The notes beneath the pieces were generated by a model. It worked only from the letters and a program-made list of their open reading frames with translations. It had not been told where the DNA came from and searched no databases. From Maribacter sp. (GTDB lineage Bacteria; Bacteroidota; Bacteroidia; Flavobacteriales; Flavobacteriaceae), in assembly GCA_024643345.1 (NCBI GenBank), contig JAHENB010000011.1, positions 26,673 to 90,672 on the forward strand: a stretch of DNA of 64,000 nt. The letters are read 5' to 3'. This document shows positions 35,506-44,286 of this stretch, piece after piece. The translations under genes and the position numbers were made by a program. The stretch's first letter is position 1. The number at the start of each line of letters is the position of its first letter.

Positions 35506-36411
35506 ATGAAAATAGAATGGCAAGGCATTATGCCCGCGGTGACCACTAAATTTACTTCAGATGACCAGCTCGACCTGAATATGTTCGGCGCCAATATCAA
35601 AGCGCAGCTAAAAGCAGGGGTTCACGGAATAATTTTGGGTGGTTCTTTAGGAGAGGCAAGCACCTTGATGGCCGAGGAAAAAAATATCCTGATTCGGGAA
35701 ACACGTCGTTTGGCAGATGGAAAGGTCCCTGTGGTAATGACCATAGCCGAACAGGCTACCAGGATTGCCATTGAGGCGGCGCAAAGTGCCGAAAAACATG
35801 GTGCGGATGCCCTAATGGTATTGCCTCCGATGCGGTACAAATCGACCGACTTTGAAACCATCACCTATTTTAAGGAAATAGCCAAGAACAGCAGTCTTCC
35901 TATTATGATCTATAACAATCCCGTGGATTACAAAATAGAAGTGACCCCAGAGATGTTCGAACAACTTTTGGTGCACGACAACATCGAGGCGGTAAAAGAA
36001 TCGACCCGTGATATCACCAATATAGGAAGGCTGCGCAACCGTTTTGGAGAACGCTTGAAGATATTATGTGGTGTTGATACCTTAGCCCTGGAGAGCTTAT
36101 TGATCGGAGCGGACGGATGGGTGGCCGGTTTGGTTTGCGCGTTCCCTGCAGAAACCGTGGCCATCTATGCATTGGCCAAACAGGGAAGAACCGAAGAAGC
36201 CATTGCCCTATACCGTTGGTTCTTACCATTATTGGAACTTGATATTAGTCCGCAATTGGTGCAGAACATCAAATTGGCAGAGGTAGCGACCGGTATTGGA
36301 ACTGAATATGTAAGGCGCCCAAGACTTCCCTTGCAGGGCGAAGAGCGCCAGAGGGTTCAGGGCATTATAGCCAAGGCTTTGAAGTCAAGGCCCACGATTC
36401 CGAACTTTTAA
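35506..36411 (+). CDS. DHDPS/NAL-family enzyme, probable pyrroline-4-hydroxy-2-carboxylate deaminase
   Basis: A 301-residue class I aldolase-fold protein of the dihydrodipicolinate synthase family. The motifs are GGSLGEASTL (the G-x-x-GE signature), Tyr136 in IYNNP, and Schiff-base Lys164 in AVKESTRD. In the context of a hydroxyproline epimerase, a D-amino-acid oxidoreductase and alpha-ketoglutarate semialdehyde dehydrogenase, the best assignment is deaminase. It would convert cis-4-hydroxy-pyrroline-2-carboxylate to alpha-ketoglutarate semialdehyde and ammonia. The alternative, 2-keto-3-deoxy-L-arabinonate dehydratase, gives the same product and comes from the same family; only context separates the two here. 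Confidence 0.82.
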   Translation: MKIEWQGIMPAVTTKFTSDDQLDLNMFGANIKAQLKAGVHGIILGGSLGEASTLMAEEKNILIRETRRLADGKVPVVMTIAEQATRIAIEAAQSAEKHGADALMVLPPMRYKSTDFETITYFKEIAKNSSLPIMIYNNPVDYKIEVTPEMFEQLLVHDNIEAVKESTRDITNIGRLRNRFGERLKILCGVDTLALESLLIGADGWVAGLVCAFPAETVAIYALAKQGRTEEAIALYRWFLPLLELDISPQLVQNIKLAEVATGIGTEYVRRPRLPLQGEERQRVQGIIAKALKSRPTIPNF

Positions 36412-36455
36412 ACCACAGCAGACAAACCAGTGCAACGTTAATCGATAAACCACCC

Positions 36456-38039
36456 ATGGTAACAGGTAAAAATTATATAGGCTTTGATTTAAAAGCAAAA
36501 GGGAACATCACCTACCGAACTTTCAATCCACTTTTGAATATCCAGAACGAGACCATTTTTGTGGAGGCCGCCCCGGAAGAGGTGCATGAGGCAGTAACTT
36601 TGGCCACTGCCGCCTTTGACCGTTTTTCTGAGCTATCTGGAAATCAAAGGGCAGATTTTCTCAATGCGATCGCCGATGAAATTTTGGCGCTCGATGACGA
36701 TTTGATACAAATGTATTGTTCTGAAACAGGACTTCCAGAAGGTAGGGCCAAAGGGGAAAGGGGCAGAACCGTGGGCCAATTACGTTCGTTTGCCGAGTTG
36801 TTGAACGAAGGGTCCTGGGTCGAGGCCACTATCGACACCGGAATAGTTGATCGTGTTCCGGTTCCCAAACCCGATTTACGAAAAATGATGGTTCCTTTGG
36901 GACCGGTGGTCGTTTTTGGATCGAGCAATTTCCCCTTTGCCTATTCAACGGCAGGGGGTGATACCGCCGCCGCTTTAGCCGCAGGTTGCCCAGTGATCGT
37001 GAAGAGCCATCCCATGCATGCAGGAACCAGTGAAATGGTTGCCGCCGCAATTATCAAAGCGGCAAAACGCACAGAAATGCCCAAAGGTGTATTTTCAAAT
37101 CTGAACAGCAGTGGTATTGAAGTAGGGGTTCATTTGGTGAAACATCCACAGGTTAAAGCCGTTGGTTTTACGGGAAGTATCAAGGGCGGTAGGGCCCTGT
37201 TCGACCTTGCCGCCCAAAGGCAAGAACCTATACCGGTCTTCGCTGAAATGGGCAGTATCAATCCCGTAGTGGCCTTGCCTTCGGCTTTGCTTCATCAGGG
37301 CGATGATTGGGCTAAACAATATGCGGGATCTATTACTTTGGGGGCAGGTCAATTTTGCACCAATCCCGGACTTATTTTAGGGGTTAAAAGCACTTCCTTG
37401 GACAGTTTTATACAAACGCTTGGTGCCGAAATAGAAAAATTGGAACCCAATTGTATGCTGCATCCCAATATTTTTGACAACTATGAACGAGGGAAAAGTG
37501 AACTGGCGAGGCAAGGCGGGGTAACCGTTGCTGCTAATTATGAAGCCAAAGTTCCCGCCAACTTCGCAAAACAGAAAGTGCTGACGGTCAACGGATCTAA
37601 TTTTTTGAAGAACCCCACCCTGCATAAAGAAGTCTTTGGGCCGTTTTCGATTGTTGTTCGATGCACCGATGTCAACGAACTTATTTCTATTTTAAACCAA
37701 TTGGAAGGGCAATTGACCGGAACCATTTTGGCCAGTGCCGAGGAGATCAAATCAAATTCCGAGCTCGTGGCGGCCTTGCGCGGGCGGGTAGGTAGGATTA
37801 TTTTCAATGGGGTGCCGACTGGTGTTGAGGTGTGTGCCGCAATGCAGCACGGCGGGCCATATCCCGCTTCCACCGATAGCCGGTTTACCGCGGTCGGGGT
37901 CCATTCGATAAAAAGATGGGTGCGTCCCGTAAGCTATCAAAATTGGCCAGATGCCGTTTTGCCGGCCGCCTTAAAGAATGGGAACCCATTGAAGATTTTA
38001 AGGTTGGTAAATAATGAACATACCAAAGCCCCTGTGTAA
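36456..38039 (+). CDS. Alpha-ketoglutarate semialdehyde dehydrogenase
   Basis: A 527-residue NADP-type aldehyde dehydrogenase of the 2,5-dioxovalerate dehydrogenase group, producing alpha-ketoglutarate. Catalytic residues are Asn158 (SSNFPFAYS), Glu264 (FAEMGSINP) and Cys301 (GAGQFCTNPG); the NAD(P)-loop motif is VGFTGSIKGG. The N-terminus TFNPLLNIQNETIFVEA and the C-terminal RVGRIIFNGVPTGVEVC with HGGPYPAST are typical of this subgroup. It lies 44 bases after the deaminase gene and 2 bases before the DUF885 gene. It would also accept semialdehyde from pentonate routes, so it may serve the FAH-family gene at 50.9 kb too. Confidence 0.9.
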   Translation: MVTGKNYIGFDLKAKGNITYRTFNPLLNIQNETIFVEAAPEEVHEAVTLATAAFDRFSELSGNQRADFLNAIADEILALDDDLIQMYCSETGLPEGRAKGERGRTVGQLRSFAELLNEGSWVEATIDTGIVDRVPVPKPDLRKMMVPLGPVVVFGSSNFPFAYSTAGGDTAAALAAGCPVIVKSHPMHAGTSEMVAAAIIKAAKRTEMPKGVFSNLNSSGIEVGVHLVKHPQVKAVGFTGSIKGGRALFDLAAQRQEPIPVFAEMGSINPVVALPSALLHQGDDWAKQYAGSITLGAGQFCTNPGLILGVKSTSLDSFIQTLGAEIEKLEPNCMLHPNIFDNYERGKSELARQGGVTVAANYEAKVPANFAKQKVLTVNGSNFLKNPTLHKEVFGPFSIVVRCTDVNELISILNQLEGQLTGTILASAEEIKSNSELVAALRGRVGRIIFNGVPTGVEVCAAMQHGGPYPASTDSRFTAVGVHSIKRWVRPVSYQNWPDAVLPAALKNGNPLKILRLVNNEHTKAPV

Positions 38040-38041
38040 AA

Positions 38042-39784
38042 ATGCGGTCAATAAGAAATCTACAGCTAAATATTTCGGCCGTTTTACTCCTTGTTCTTGG
38101 TAGTGTCCAAAGCCAAGAGGAAACAACATCCGATAAACTGGAACGAGTGATCAATGAATATCAAGACCATAAAGGATATGATAAGAAATTATATCCCTTG
38201 GGTCTTTACACCAAAGAATATCATCAATCGGAAGCTGATTATGCGAGGTCGTTACAAGCGCAGTTGAATGAAATTGATTCGCGGCAGTTACCGGAGACCG
38301 AAAAAATATCATGGGAACTGTTGAAATTCATCCTACAGGACCGTATAGATTATTTCACCTGGGAACAATACCTTAACCCATTGCTTTCAGACTCTGGATT
38401 CCACAGTAGTTTGCCTTATATGGTAAGGCCATTGACCAATTATGACCAGACCAGGGAATATTTGAACAAACTGAATGCCATCCCTGACTTTGTGGACCAA
38501 CATTTTGTGAATTTGAAGGCAGGATTGAAAAAAGGGGCTTCTCAGCCTCGCGTCATTTTTGAAGGTTATGAAAGTTCATATGATGATCATATTGTGAGTC
38601 GATTTGAGGACAGTTATTTTTATACACCGTTCAATAACCTTCCAGAGAGCCTTTCGGCAGATCAAAGGGATTCTGTTTTGATGGAAGCCCGAAAAGCGAT
38701 CACCAATATTGTTGTTCCGCAATTTAAAAGGATAAAGGCTTTTTTTGAAGAAGAGTACCTCCCCAATACCCGAACTTCAATTGGGGTATCGGAAACCCCT
38801 AAAGGCAAGGCGTTCTATCAGAACCGTATCGATTTTTATACCACAGACAAAAAGTATTCCGCAGAAGCCATACATGAAATTGGGCTACAAGAGGTTGCCC
38901 GCATCAAGGCACAAATGGAACAAATCATCAAAGAGCTTGAATTTAAAGGAAGTTTTGCGGATTTTTTGAAATTTTTAAGGACCGATGAACAGTTTTATGC
39001 CAAAACGCCTGGGGAACTGTTAATGATCGCCCGTGATATGGCAAAACGGGCCGATGCCCAATTGCCGAGATTCTTTAAGACCTTGCCCCGTAAGCCCTAT
39101 GGCGTGGCACCTGTTCCCGATGCCATTGCCCCCAAATATACTGGCGGAAGGTATGTTGGAACCGATAAAAATAGCACAGACCCAGGGTATTATTGGGTGA
39201 ACACATATGATCTTCCCAGTCGCACCTTATATACCTTGCCCGCCCTTACCGTTCATGAAGCCGTACCGGGCCATCATTTGCAGGGTGCTTTAAATCAGGA
39301 ATTGGGCGACAGCATTCCCCAATTCAGGAAAAACCTCTATTTGTCGGCCTTTGGCGAAGGTTGGGGCCTGTATTGCGAATTTCTTGCCGACGATATGGGC
39401 ATGTACACCACGCCTTACGAGCATTTTGGCCAACTTACCTATGAAATGTGGCGCGCCTGTAGATTGGTGGTCGATACCGGGATTCACGCCTTAGGATGGA
39501 GCCGGGAACAGGTCGTGGCGTTTATGGCCTCCAATACCGCGCTATCGCTGCACGAGATCAATACTGAAACCGATCGTTATATTTCATGGCCCGGACAAGC
39601 GCTGTCTTATAAAATCGGGGAACTTAAAATTAGGGAACTCAGGAAGAAAGCAGCGACCGAATTGGGTAACAAATTCGATATTCGCACTTTCCATGAAATG
39701 GTTTTAGGACAGGGAACGGTCACTTTATCGATTTTGGAAGACCGGGTCGATTCTTACATACAAAAGACAAAGAATGGGTCGTAA
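38042..39784 (+). CDS. Exported DUF885 peptidase-like protein
   Basis: A 580-residue DUF885 protein with a Sec signal peptide (ISAVLLLVLGSVQSQ). The DUF885 signature TVHEAVPGHHLQGAL near residue 400 resembles a gluzincin zinc site (HE and GHH), with FGEGWGLYCEFLAD downstream as the candidate third-ligand helix. The family is related to M32/M3-like metallopeptidases, and some members are reported or predicted to be dipeptidases or carboxypeptidases. It sits inside the hydroxyproline operon: 2 bases after the dehydrogenase stop and overlapping the epimerase gene by 11 bases. A role in freeing hydroxyproline from collagen-derived peptides is a reasonable inference, not a known fact. Confidence 0.88.
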   Translation: MRSIRNLQLNISAVLLLVLGSVQSQEETTSDKLERVINEYQDHKGYDKKLYPLGLYTKEYHQSEADYARSLQAQLNEIDSRQLPETEKISWELLKFILQDRIDYFTWEQYLNPLLSDSGFHSSLPYMVRPLTNYDQTREYLNKLNAIPDFVDQHFVNLKAGLKKGASQPRVIFEGYESSYDDHIVSRFEDSYFYTPFNNLPESLSADQRDSVLMEARKAITNIVVPQFKRIKAFFEEEYLPNTRTSIGVSETPKGKAFYQNRIDFYTTDKKYSAEAIHEIGLQEVARIKAQMEQIIKELEFKGSFADFLKFLRTDEQFYAKTPGELLMIARDMAKRADAQLPRFFKTLPRKPYGVAPVPDAIAPKYTGGRYVGTDKNSTDPGYYWVNTYDLPSRTLYTLPALTVHEAVPGHHLQGALNQELGDSIPQFRKNLYLSAFGEGWGLYCEFLADDMGMYTTPYEHFGQLTYEMWRACRLVVDTGIHALGWSREQVVAFMASNTALSLHEINTETDRYISWPGQALSYKIGELKIRELRKKAATELGNKFDIRTFHEMVLGQGTVTLSILEDRVDSYIQKTKNGS

Positions 39785-40781
39785 TACCTTTGTTTGCATT
39801 GATGCCCATACCTGTGGTAATCCGGTTAGGGTGGTTTCTAGCGGCGGCCCGTCACTGGATGGTAATAACATGAGCGAAAAACGTCAACATTTCCTTAAGG
39901 AATTCGATTGGATTCGAAAGGGACTCATGTTCGAACCCCGCGGCCATGATATGATGAGCGGCAGTATTTTTTACCCCCCCAGCGATTCACTCAACGATTT
40001 TGGAATCCTATTTATTGAAACCAGTGGATGTCTGCCGATGTGCGGTCATGGTACCATAGGCGCGATCACCATAGGAATTGAAGAAGGCTTATTGCGACCG
40101 AAAATTCCAGGAAATGTACGTATGGAAACCCCTGCGGGCCTCGTGCAGATCCAATACCAACAAACGGGCAAAAAGGTTGATTGGGTTAAACTCACCAATG
40201 TTAAATCATATCTGGCCGCCAGCGATTTAACGATCGAGAGCTCTATTTTGGGAGAACTGAGGTTCGACGTTTCCTATGGGGGTAATTTTTATGCTATCAT
40301 AGACACCCAGCCCAATTTTTCCGGGATGCAGGATTTTTCGGCCAGCAAGCTCGTTCAGTTCAGCCAAGAGATAAGGGATAGGATCAATAAAAAATATGCT
40401 GACAATTTCATTCATCCGGAAGACGATACCATCAGAAATGTTAGCCATATTATGTGGACGGGCAAAACCATCTCCCCGGATGCCACCGCGAGGAATGCCG
40501 TATTCTATGGAGACAAAGCGATCGATCGGTCTCCTTGTGGCACCGGTACCTCCGCGCGCATGGCGCAATGGTACGCCAATGGCCAATTGAAGTTGGGTCA
40601 AAGTTTTGTTCATGAAAGCATCATAGGGTCCCGGTTTATCGGAAGAATAGAAGCGGAAACCACCTTGGCCGGAAAGCCGGCGATTATCCCGAGCATACAG
40701 GGATGGGCTCAGGTATATGGATATAACACAATCATTATTGACGACGCGGACCCATATGCACATGGGTTTCAAGTAATATAA
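39774..40781 (+). CDS. 4-hydroxyproline 2-epimerase
   Basis: A 335-residue proline racemase-superfamily enzyme. Both acid/base thiols are present: Cys90 in LPMCGHGTIGA and Cys255 in DRSPCGTGTSAR. This marks a racemase/epimerase and not the trans-3-hydroxyproline dehydratase, which has Thr at the second position. Together with the downstream D-amino-acid oxidoreductase, the best substrate is trans-4-hydroxy-L-proline, epimerised to cis-4-hydroxy-D-proline. The start ATG at 39774 overlaps the DUF885 gene by 11 bases and the stop lies one base before the next ATG. Proline racemase is the alternative but does not fit the pathway. Confidence 0.92.
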   Translation: MGRNTFVCIDAHTCGNPVRVVSSGGPSLDGNNMSEKRQHFLKEFDWIRKGLMFEPRGHDMMSGSIFYPPSDSLNDFGILFIETSGCLPMCGHGTIGAITIGIEEGLLRPKIPGNVRMETPAGLVQIQYQQTGKKVDWVKLTNVKSYLAASDLTIESSILGELRFDVSYGGNFYAIIDTQPNFSGMQDFSASKLVQFSQEIRDRINKKYADNFIHPEDDTIRNVSHIMWTGKTISPDATARNAVFYGDKAIDRSPCGTGTSARMAQWYANGQLKLGQSFVHESIIGSRFIGRIEAETTLAGKPAIIPSIQGWAQVYGYNTIIIDDADPYAHGFQVI

Positions 40782-40782
40782 C

Positions 40783-42033
40783 ATGGGAAAGAAAATCATC
40801 ATCATCGGCGGGGGTATCGTAGGATTGAGCAGTGCTTATTTTCTACATAAGGAAGGCCATCAGGTCACCGTTATCGATAAATCGGACATTAGTTCTGGAG
40901 CTTCATTCGTCAACGCAGGGTACATCACCCCAAGCCATATTATTCCTTTGGCATCCCCCGGAATGATTGCCAAAGGTCTTAAATGGATGTTCAATTCCGC
41001 CAGTCCTTTTTATATGAAACCCAGATGGGACATCGATTTTTTTAGATGGGCCTGGTATTTTCATAAATCCTCCACTCCAGAAAAAGTGGAAAAGGCCATT
41101 CCGGTAATCAAGGACATCAATATTCTAAGTCGTGAATTGTTCGAAACGATCAAGGCTTCCGGAGATCTTGGCGATTTTCAATTGGAACGAAGGGGCTTGT
41201 TAATGCTCTACAAGACCGATGCAGCCTATGAACATGAAATGGAAGTGGCCAGAAAAGCAAGCTTTTTGGGCCTTGAGGTATCGGAGCTCAATACGGTACA
41301 ACTGGCGCAAATAGAACCTAAGGTGAAGATCGATGCCAAAGGTGCCATTCATTACGAATGTGATGGCCACACGACGCCTACGGAGTTTATGCCCAAAATG
41401 TTGGCTTATTTAAAAAAAGTTGGGGTCGAGGTCAAGACAAACGAAGAAGTGTTGGATATTGCCTTTTCCAATAGGAAAATCAATACAGTTAAAACTTCCA
41501 AAGGGGAATATGGAGCCGATCAAGTAGTCCTTGCAGCAGGCTCCTGGAGTGGACAACTTTCAAAAAAATTAAGAATCAATTTGCCGATGCAGGCCGGTAA
41601 AGGTTATCGCATCAATGTGTACCGGCCAACTGGAATAAGTTTGCCTGCCATTTTAATGGAGTCTAAGATGGCGGTCACACCCATGCAAGGATTTACACGT
41701 TTTGCCGGTACGATGGAGTTTTCCGGTATCAACAACATTATAAGGAAAGAAAGGGTACTGGCCCTAGCGAAAGGTGCCCATAGTTTTTATCCAGAACTTG
41801 AAATCAATACCCAGGAAATCGAAGATGCGAAAACGGGCATGAGACCCGTATCGCCCGATGGGTTACCATATATCGGAAAATCAAAAATGTTCGAAAACCT
41901 CACATTTGCCACGGGACATGCCATGATGGGTTGGAGTTTGGGCCCGGCCACAGGGAAATTGGTTTCCGAAATCGTCGACGGCAGGTCTACTTCAATGGAT
42001 ATTGCCGCTTTTGATCCCGACCGGAAGTTTTAA
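40783..42033 (+). CDS. FAD-dependent D-amino-acid (D-hydroxyproline) oxidoreductase
   Basis: A 416-residue DadA-type flavoprotein of the DAO family. The FAD dinucleotide motif is IIIGGGIVGLSSAYFL at the N-terminus, and the C-terminal GMRPVSPDGLPYIGKS and ATGHAMMGWSLGPATGKL close the FAD site. In this operon it should oxidise cis-4-hydroxy-D-proline to cis-4-hydroxy-pyrroline-2-carboxylate, passing electrons to the respiratory chain or to oxygen. It is a single-subunit form; no heterotrimeric partner genes are present. It is the last gene of the tight plus-strand run and converges with the NTF2-like gene. Confidence 0.9.
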   Translation: MGKKIIIIGGGIVGLSSAYFLHKEGHQVTVIDKSDISSGASFVNAGYITPSHIIPLASPGMIAKGLKWMFNSASPFYMKPRWDIDFFRWAWYFHKSSTPEKVEKAIPVIKDINILSRELFETIKASGDLGDFQLERRGLLMLYKTDAAYEHEMEVARKASFLGLEVSELNTVQLAQIEPKVKIDAKGAIHYECDGHTTPTEFMPKMLAYLKKVGVEVKTNEEVLDIAFSNRKINTVKTSKGEYGADQVVLAAGSWSGQLSKKLRINLPMQAGKGYRINVYRPTGISLPAILMESKMAVTPMQGFTRFAGTMEFSGINNIIRKERVLALAKGAHSFYPELEINTQEIEDAKTGMRPVSPDGLPYIGKSKMFENLTFATGHAMMGWSLGPATGKLVSEIVDGRSTSMDIAAFDPDRKF

Positions 42034-42036
42034 AGG

Positions 42037-42468
42037 CTAACAAGAGGAATCTCCAACGATTTTCCAAATCCCATCGATTTTTTTGAAAATGATCATAAAG
42101 GTCCCGTTGGCATCACCTACCTCGCGACTAAGAAAGTATTCGCCCATTACCCAATAGGCATCCGCATCAATTTTGGTAATATTGGCAATTCTGAAATTCA
42201 GTTCACCCGTTTCTGCTGGAGTAGGATAGCCTTTTTTATAATTATCAAGGGTAGTCTGCCAGCCTTGGGTGATCTTTCCCCTACTGAAATAAGTCAATGA
42301 ATCCGATTTCCAATAGCCTTGCATAAATCCTTCCAAATCATGGTTAGACCAGGCTTCTTGCTGTTGTTGCAAAATATTTCGGATCGCCATCACATCTTCT
42401 TTTTCGGAATTTTGTTTGGCACAGGATAAAAGCAGTAACATGATCAGGGTTGTAATGAGGTTCTTCAT
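42037..42468 (-). CDS. NTF2-like (SnoaL/DUF4440) lipoprotein
   Basis: A 143-residue lipoprotein (lipobox LLSC, Cys16) with an NTF2-like cone fold of the SnoaL/DUF4440 kind. Visible are IRNILQQQQEAWSNHDLEGFMQGYW, the SRGKITQGWQTTLDNYKKGYP loop, and the C-terminal GTFMIIFKKIDGIWKIVGDSS. The ligand and role are unknown. It is the only minus-strand gene between the hydroxyproline cluster and the sugar-acid cluster, and its stop lies three bases from that of the flavoprotein gene. Confidence 0.85.
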   Translation of the reverse strand: MKNLITTLIMLLLLSCAKQNSEKEDVMAIRNILQQQQEAWSNHDLEGFMQGYWKSDSLTYFSRGKITQGWQTTLDNYKKGYPTPAETGELNFRIANITKIDADAYWVMGEYFLSREVGDANGTFMIIFKKIDGIWKIVGDSSC

Positions 42469-42675
42469 AATGATTTATTTGAAGGAAAGGTAAAAAAAAT
42501 GACCAACATGGGTTGCCATCCCTTTTAGAATCTTAATGGAAGCTAAATACAGTCTGTTGAGAGTATCAAAAACGGCCATATTGCCCCAATTTTTGAAGGC
42601 GGACTGGATTTGTTGGATTTCTTTATTATCTTGTTTAACAATGTATCGGGAAACCATTGGGAAATCAGTTCTATT

Positions 42676-44175
42676 ATGAAAAGCAACTTAGAACGGCTCA
42701 TCAAAAAAAGCAGACAGGAAGATCAGCTGAATACGGAAAATCGGCAAGCGGAAATCGATCATCCGAATACGGCAAGTGACAGAAGGAATTTTTTAAGACG
42801 AACGGCCTTGGGCGGTATCGCATTGACCGGTTTAGCGGGATTTTCTTTCGAGGACAAACTTTCACAAACCACCAGCAAGGTCAACAGAAATTCAGCGCCT
42901 TCTGAATTGAAGATTACCGACATGCGATATGTCCTGACCAAGGTGATGGGGGGTACGGCTATCATTCGTATCGATACCAATCAGGGGATATATGGGCTTG
43001 GCGAAGTAAGGGATGCTTCCGATGTGCGGTACGCTTTGTTTTTGAAAAGTAGGATCTTAGGCCAAAACCCATGCAACGTTGAAAAAATATTCAAAAGTAT
43101 TCGTCAATTTGGAGGCACCTCGCGCCAAGCGGGCGGGGTTTGCGCTGTGGAAATGGCCCTATGGGACCTCTGCGGGAAAGCCTATAACGTTCCTGCATGG
43201 CAATTGCTCGGCGGAAGGTATCGTGATAAGGTAAGGATGTATGCCGATACCCCTGAGGCCGATTCTCCGGAAGAACAAAAAAGGCTCATCGAGTTTAGGG
43301 TAAAGGAACAGGGCTATACCTGGCTCAAAATGGATGTTTCCATAGCCGAACTCAAGGGAAAACCAGGTACTGTGGTCAACGGAAAATTCTGGGAAGACAA
43401 AAACGGAAACCTTTCACAATGGGGAGATCAACGCAATTTTATGTCCTATGGCAACACCATGCACCCTTTTACCCAGGTGCAGATCACCGAGAAGGGTTTG
43501 GAGGAATTGGCGCAAATTGTAGAGAACGTGCGAAGCATGGTGGGCTATGAAATTCCGTTATCGACAGACCACTATGGCCATTTCGATCTGAACAATTGCA
43601 TCAGGCTGGCAAAATCGCTCGAAAAATATCGACTGGCCTGGTTCGAGGATATGGTGCCTTGGCAGTATACCGAACAATGGAAAACCATCACCAATGCGAT
43701 TGAAACACCTACGACCACCGGGGAGGATATATACCTTCTCAAAGATTTCAAACCTTTGATACACGAACGGGCGGTAGACATTATCCATCCCGATTTGGCC
43801 TCTTCAGGCGGACTACTGGAAACCAAGCGTATCGGAGATTATGCTGAAGAATATGGCGTCGCTATGGCGATGCACCAAGCGGGCACCCCGGTTTCCTTCA
43901 TGGCCAGTGTACACTGTGCCGCGGCCACCCAGAATTTCCTTGCCCTAGAGCACCATTCGGTAGATTTGCCATGGTGGGAAAATTTGGTCAAAACCGTAGG
44001 GGGATACAAGATGATCGATAAGGGATTTGCAACGGTACCGCTCACTGCGCCAGGATTGGGCATTGATTTGAACGATGAGGTTTTAAAACAGCATGTCGAT
44101 CCAAGGGACAAGAGCTATTTCGCGCCCACAAAGGAATGGGACGAATTGCGGTCGCACGATAGACTGTTCAGCTAG
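42676..44175 (+). CDS. Tat-exported enolase-superfamily (MR/GalD-like) dehydratase
   Basis: A 499-residue enolase-superfamily protein from the ATG at 42676. The twin-arginine signal is DRRNFLRRTALGGIALTGLAG (Arg36-Arg37). The barrel has Lys218 (WLKMD), metal ligands Asp298, Glu324 (WFEDMVPW) and Glu350 (TGEDIYL), and His400 (AMHQAG). The DHYGH arrangement at the first metal ligand is like D-galactonate dehydratase-type members. It probably dehydrates a sugar acid to a 2-keto-3-deoxy acid in the periplasm, because cofactor-loaded folded enzymes use Tat. The exact acid is unknown. It heads a run leading to a BASS symporter, KDG kinase and KDPG aldolase. Confidence 0.85.
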   Translation: MKSNLERLIKKSRQEDQLNTENRQAEIDHPNTASDRRNFLRRTALGGIALTGLAGFSFEDKLSQTTSKVNRNSAPSELKITDMRYVLTKVMGGTAIIRIDTNQGIYGLGEVRDASDVRYALFLKSRILGQNPCNVEKIFKSIRQFGGTSRQAGGVCAVEMALWDLCGKAYNVPAWQLLGGRYRDKVRMYADTPEADSPEEQKRLIEFRVKEQGYTWLKMDVSIAELKGKPGTVVNGKFWEDKNGNLSQWGDQRNFMSYGNTMHPFTQVQITEKGLEELAQIVENVRSMVGYEIPLSTDHYGHFDLNNCIRLAKSLEKYRLAWFEDMVPWQYTEQWKTITNAIETPTTTGEDIYLLKDFKPLIHERAVDIIHPDLASSGGLLETKRIGDYAEEYGVAMAMHQAGTPVSFMASVHCAAATQNFLALEHHSVDLPWWENLVKTVGGYKMIDKGFATVPLTAPGLGIDLNDEVLKQHVDPRDKSYFAPTKEWDELRSHDRLFS

Positions 44176-44286
44176 CCCCGGAAAGTCGTTTCAAATGAAT
44201 CAAAGCACACTTGACAAGATTTTGATCTTTGACGTAATATTTGAGAAATGAAACTATGGTGGTAGTACCGCCTTTTAAATTGGTTT

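Noticed and set aside
39774..40781. Trans-3-hydroxy-L-proline dehydratase as the function of the proline racemase-family gene
   Set aside because: Dehydratases have Thr at the second active-site position. Here Cys255 is present in SPCGTG, as in racemases and epimerases.
42610..42675. Upstream extension of the enolase-superfamily gene
   Set aside because: It begins with a non-ATG codon and puts an extra hydrophobic stretch before the Tat signal. The ATG at 42676 leaves a normal twin-arginine leader.
42676..44175. L-fuconate dehydratase completing an L-fucose pathway
   Set aside because: The Tat signal and GalD-like motif pattern do not match cytosolic fuconate dehydratases, and the gene is 12 kb from the L-fucose-dehydrogenase-like gene. 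The substrate was left open.
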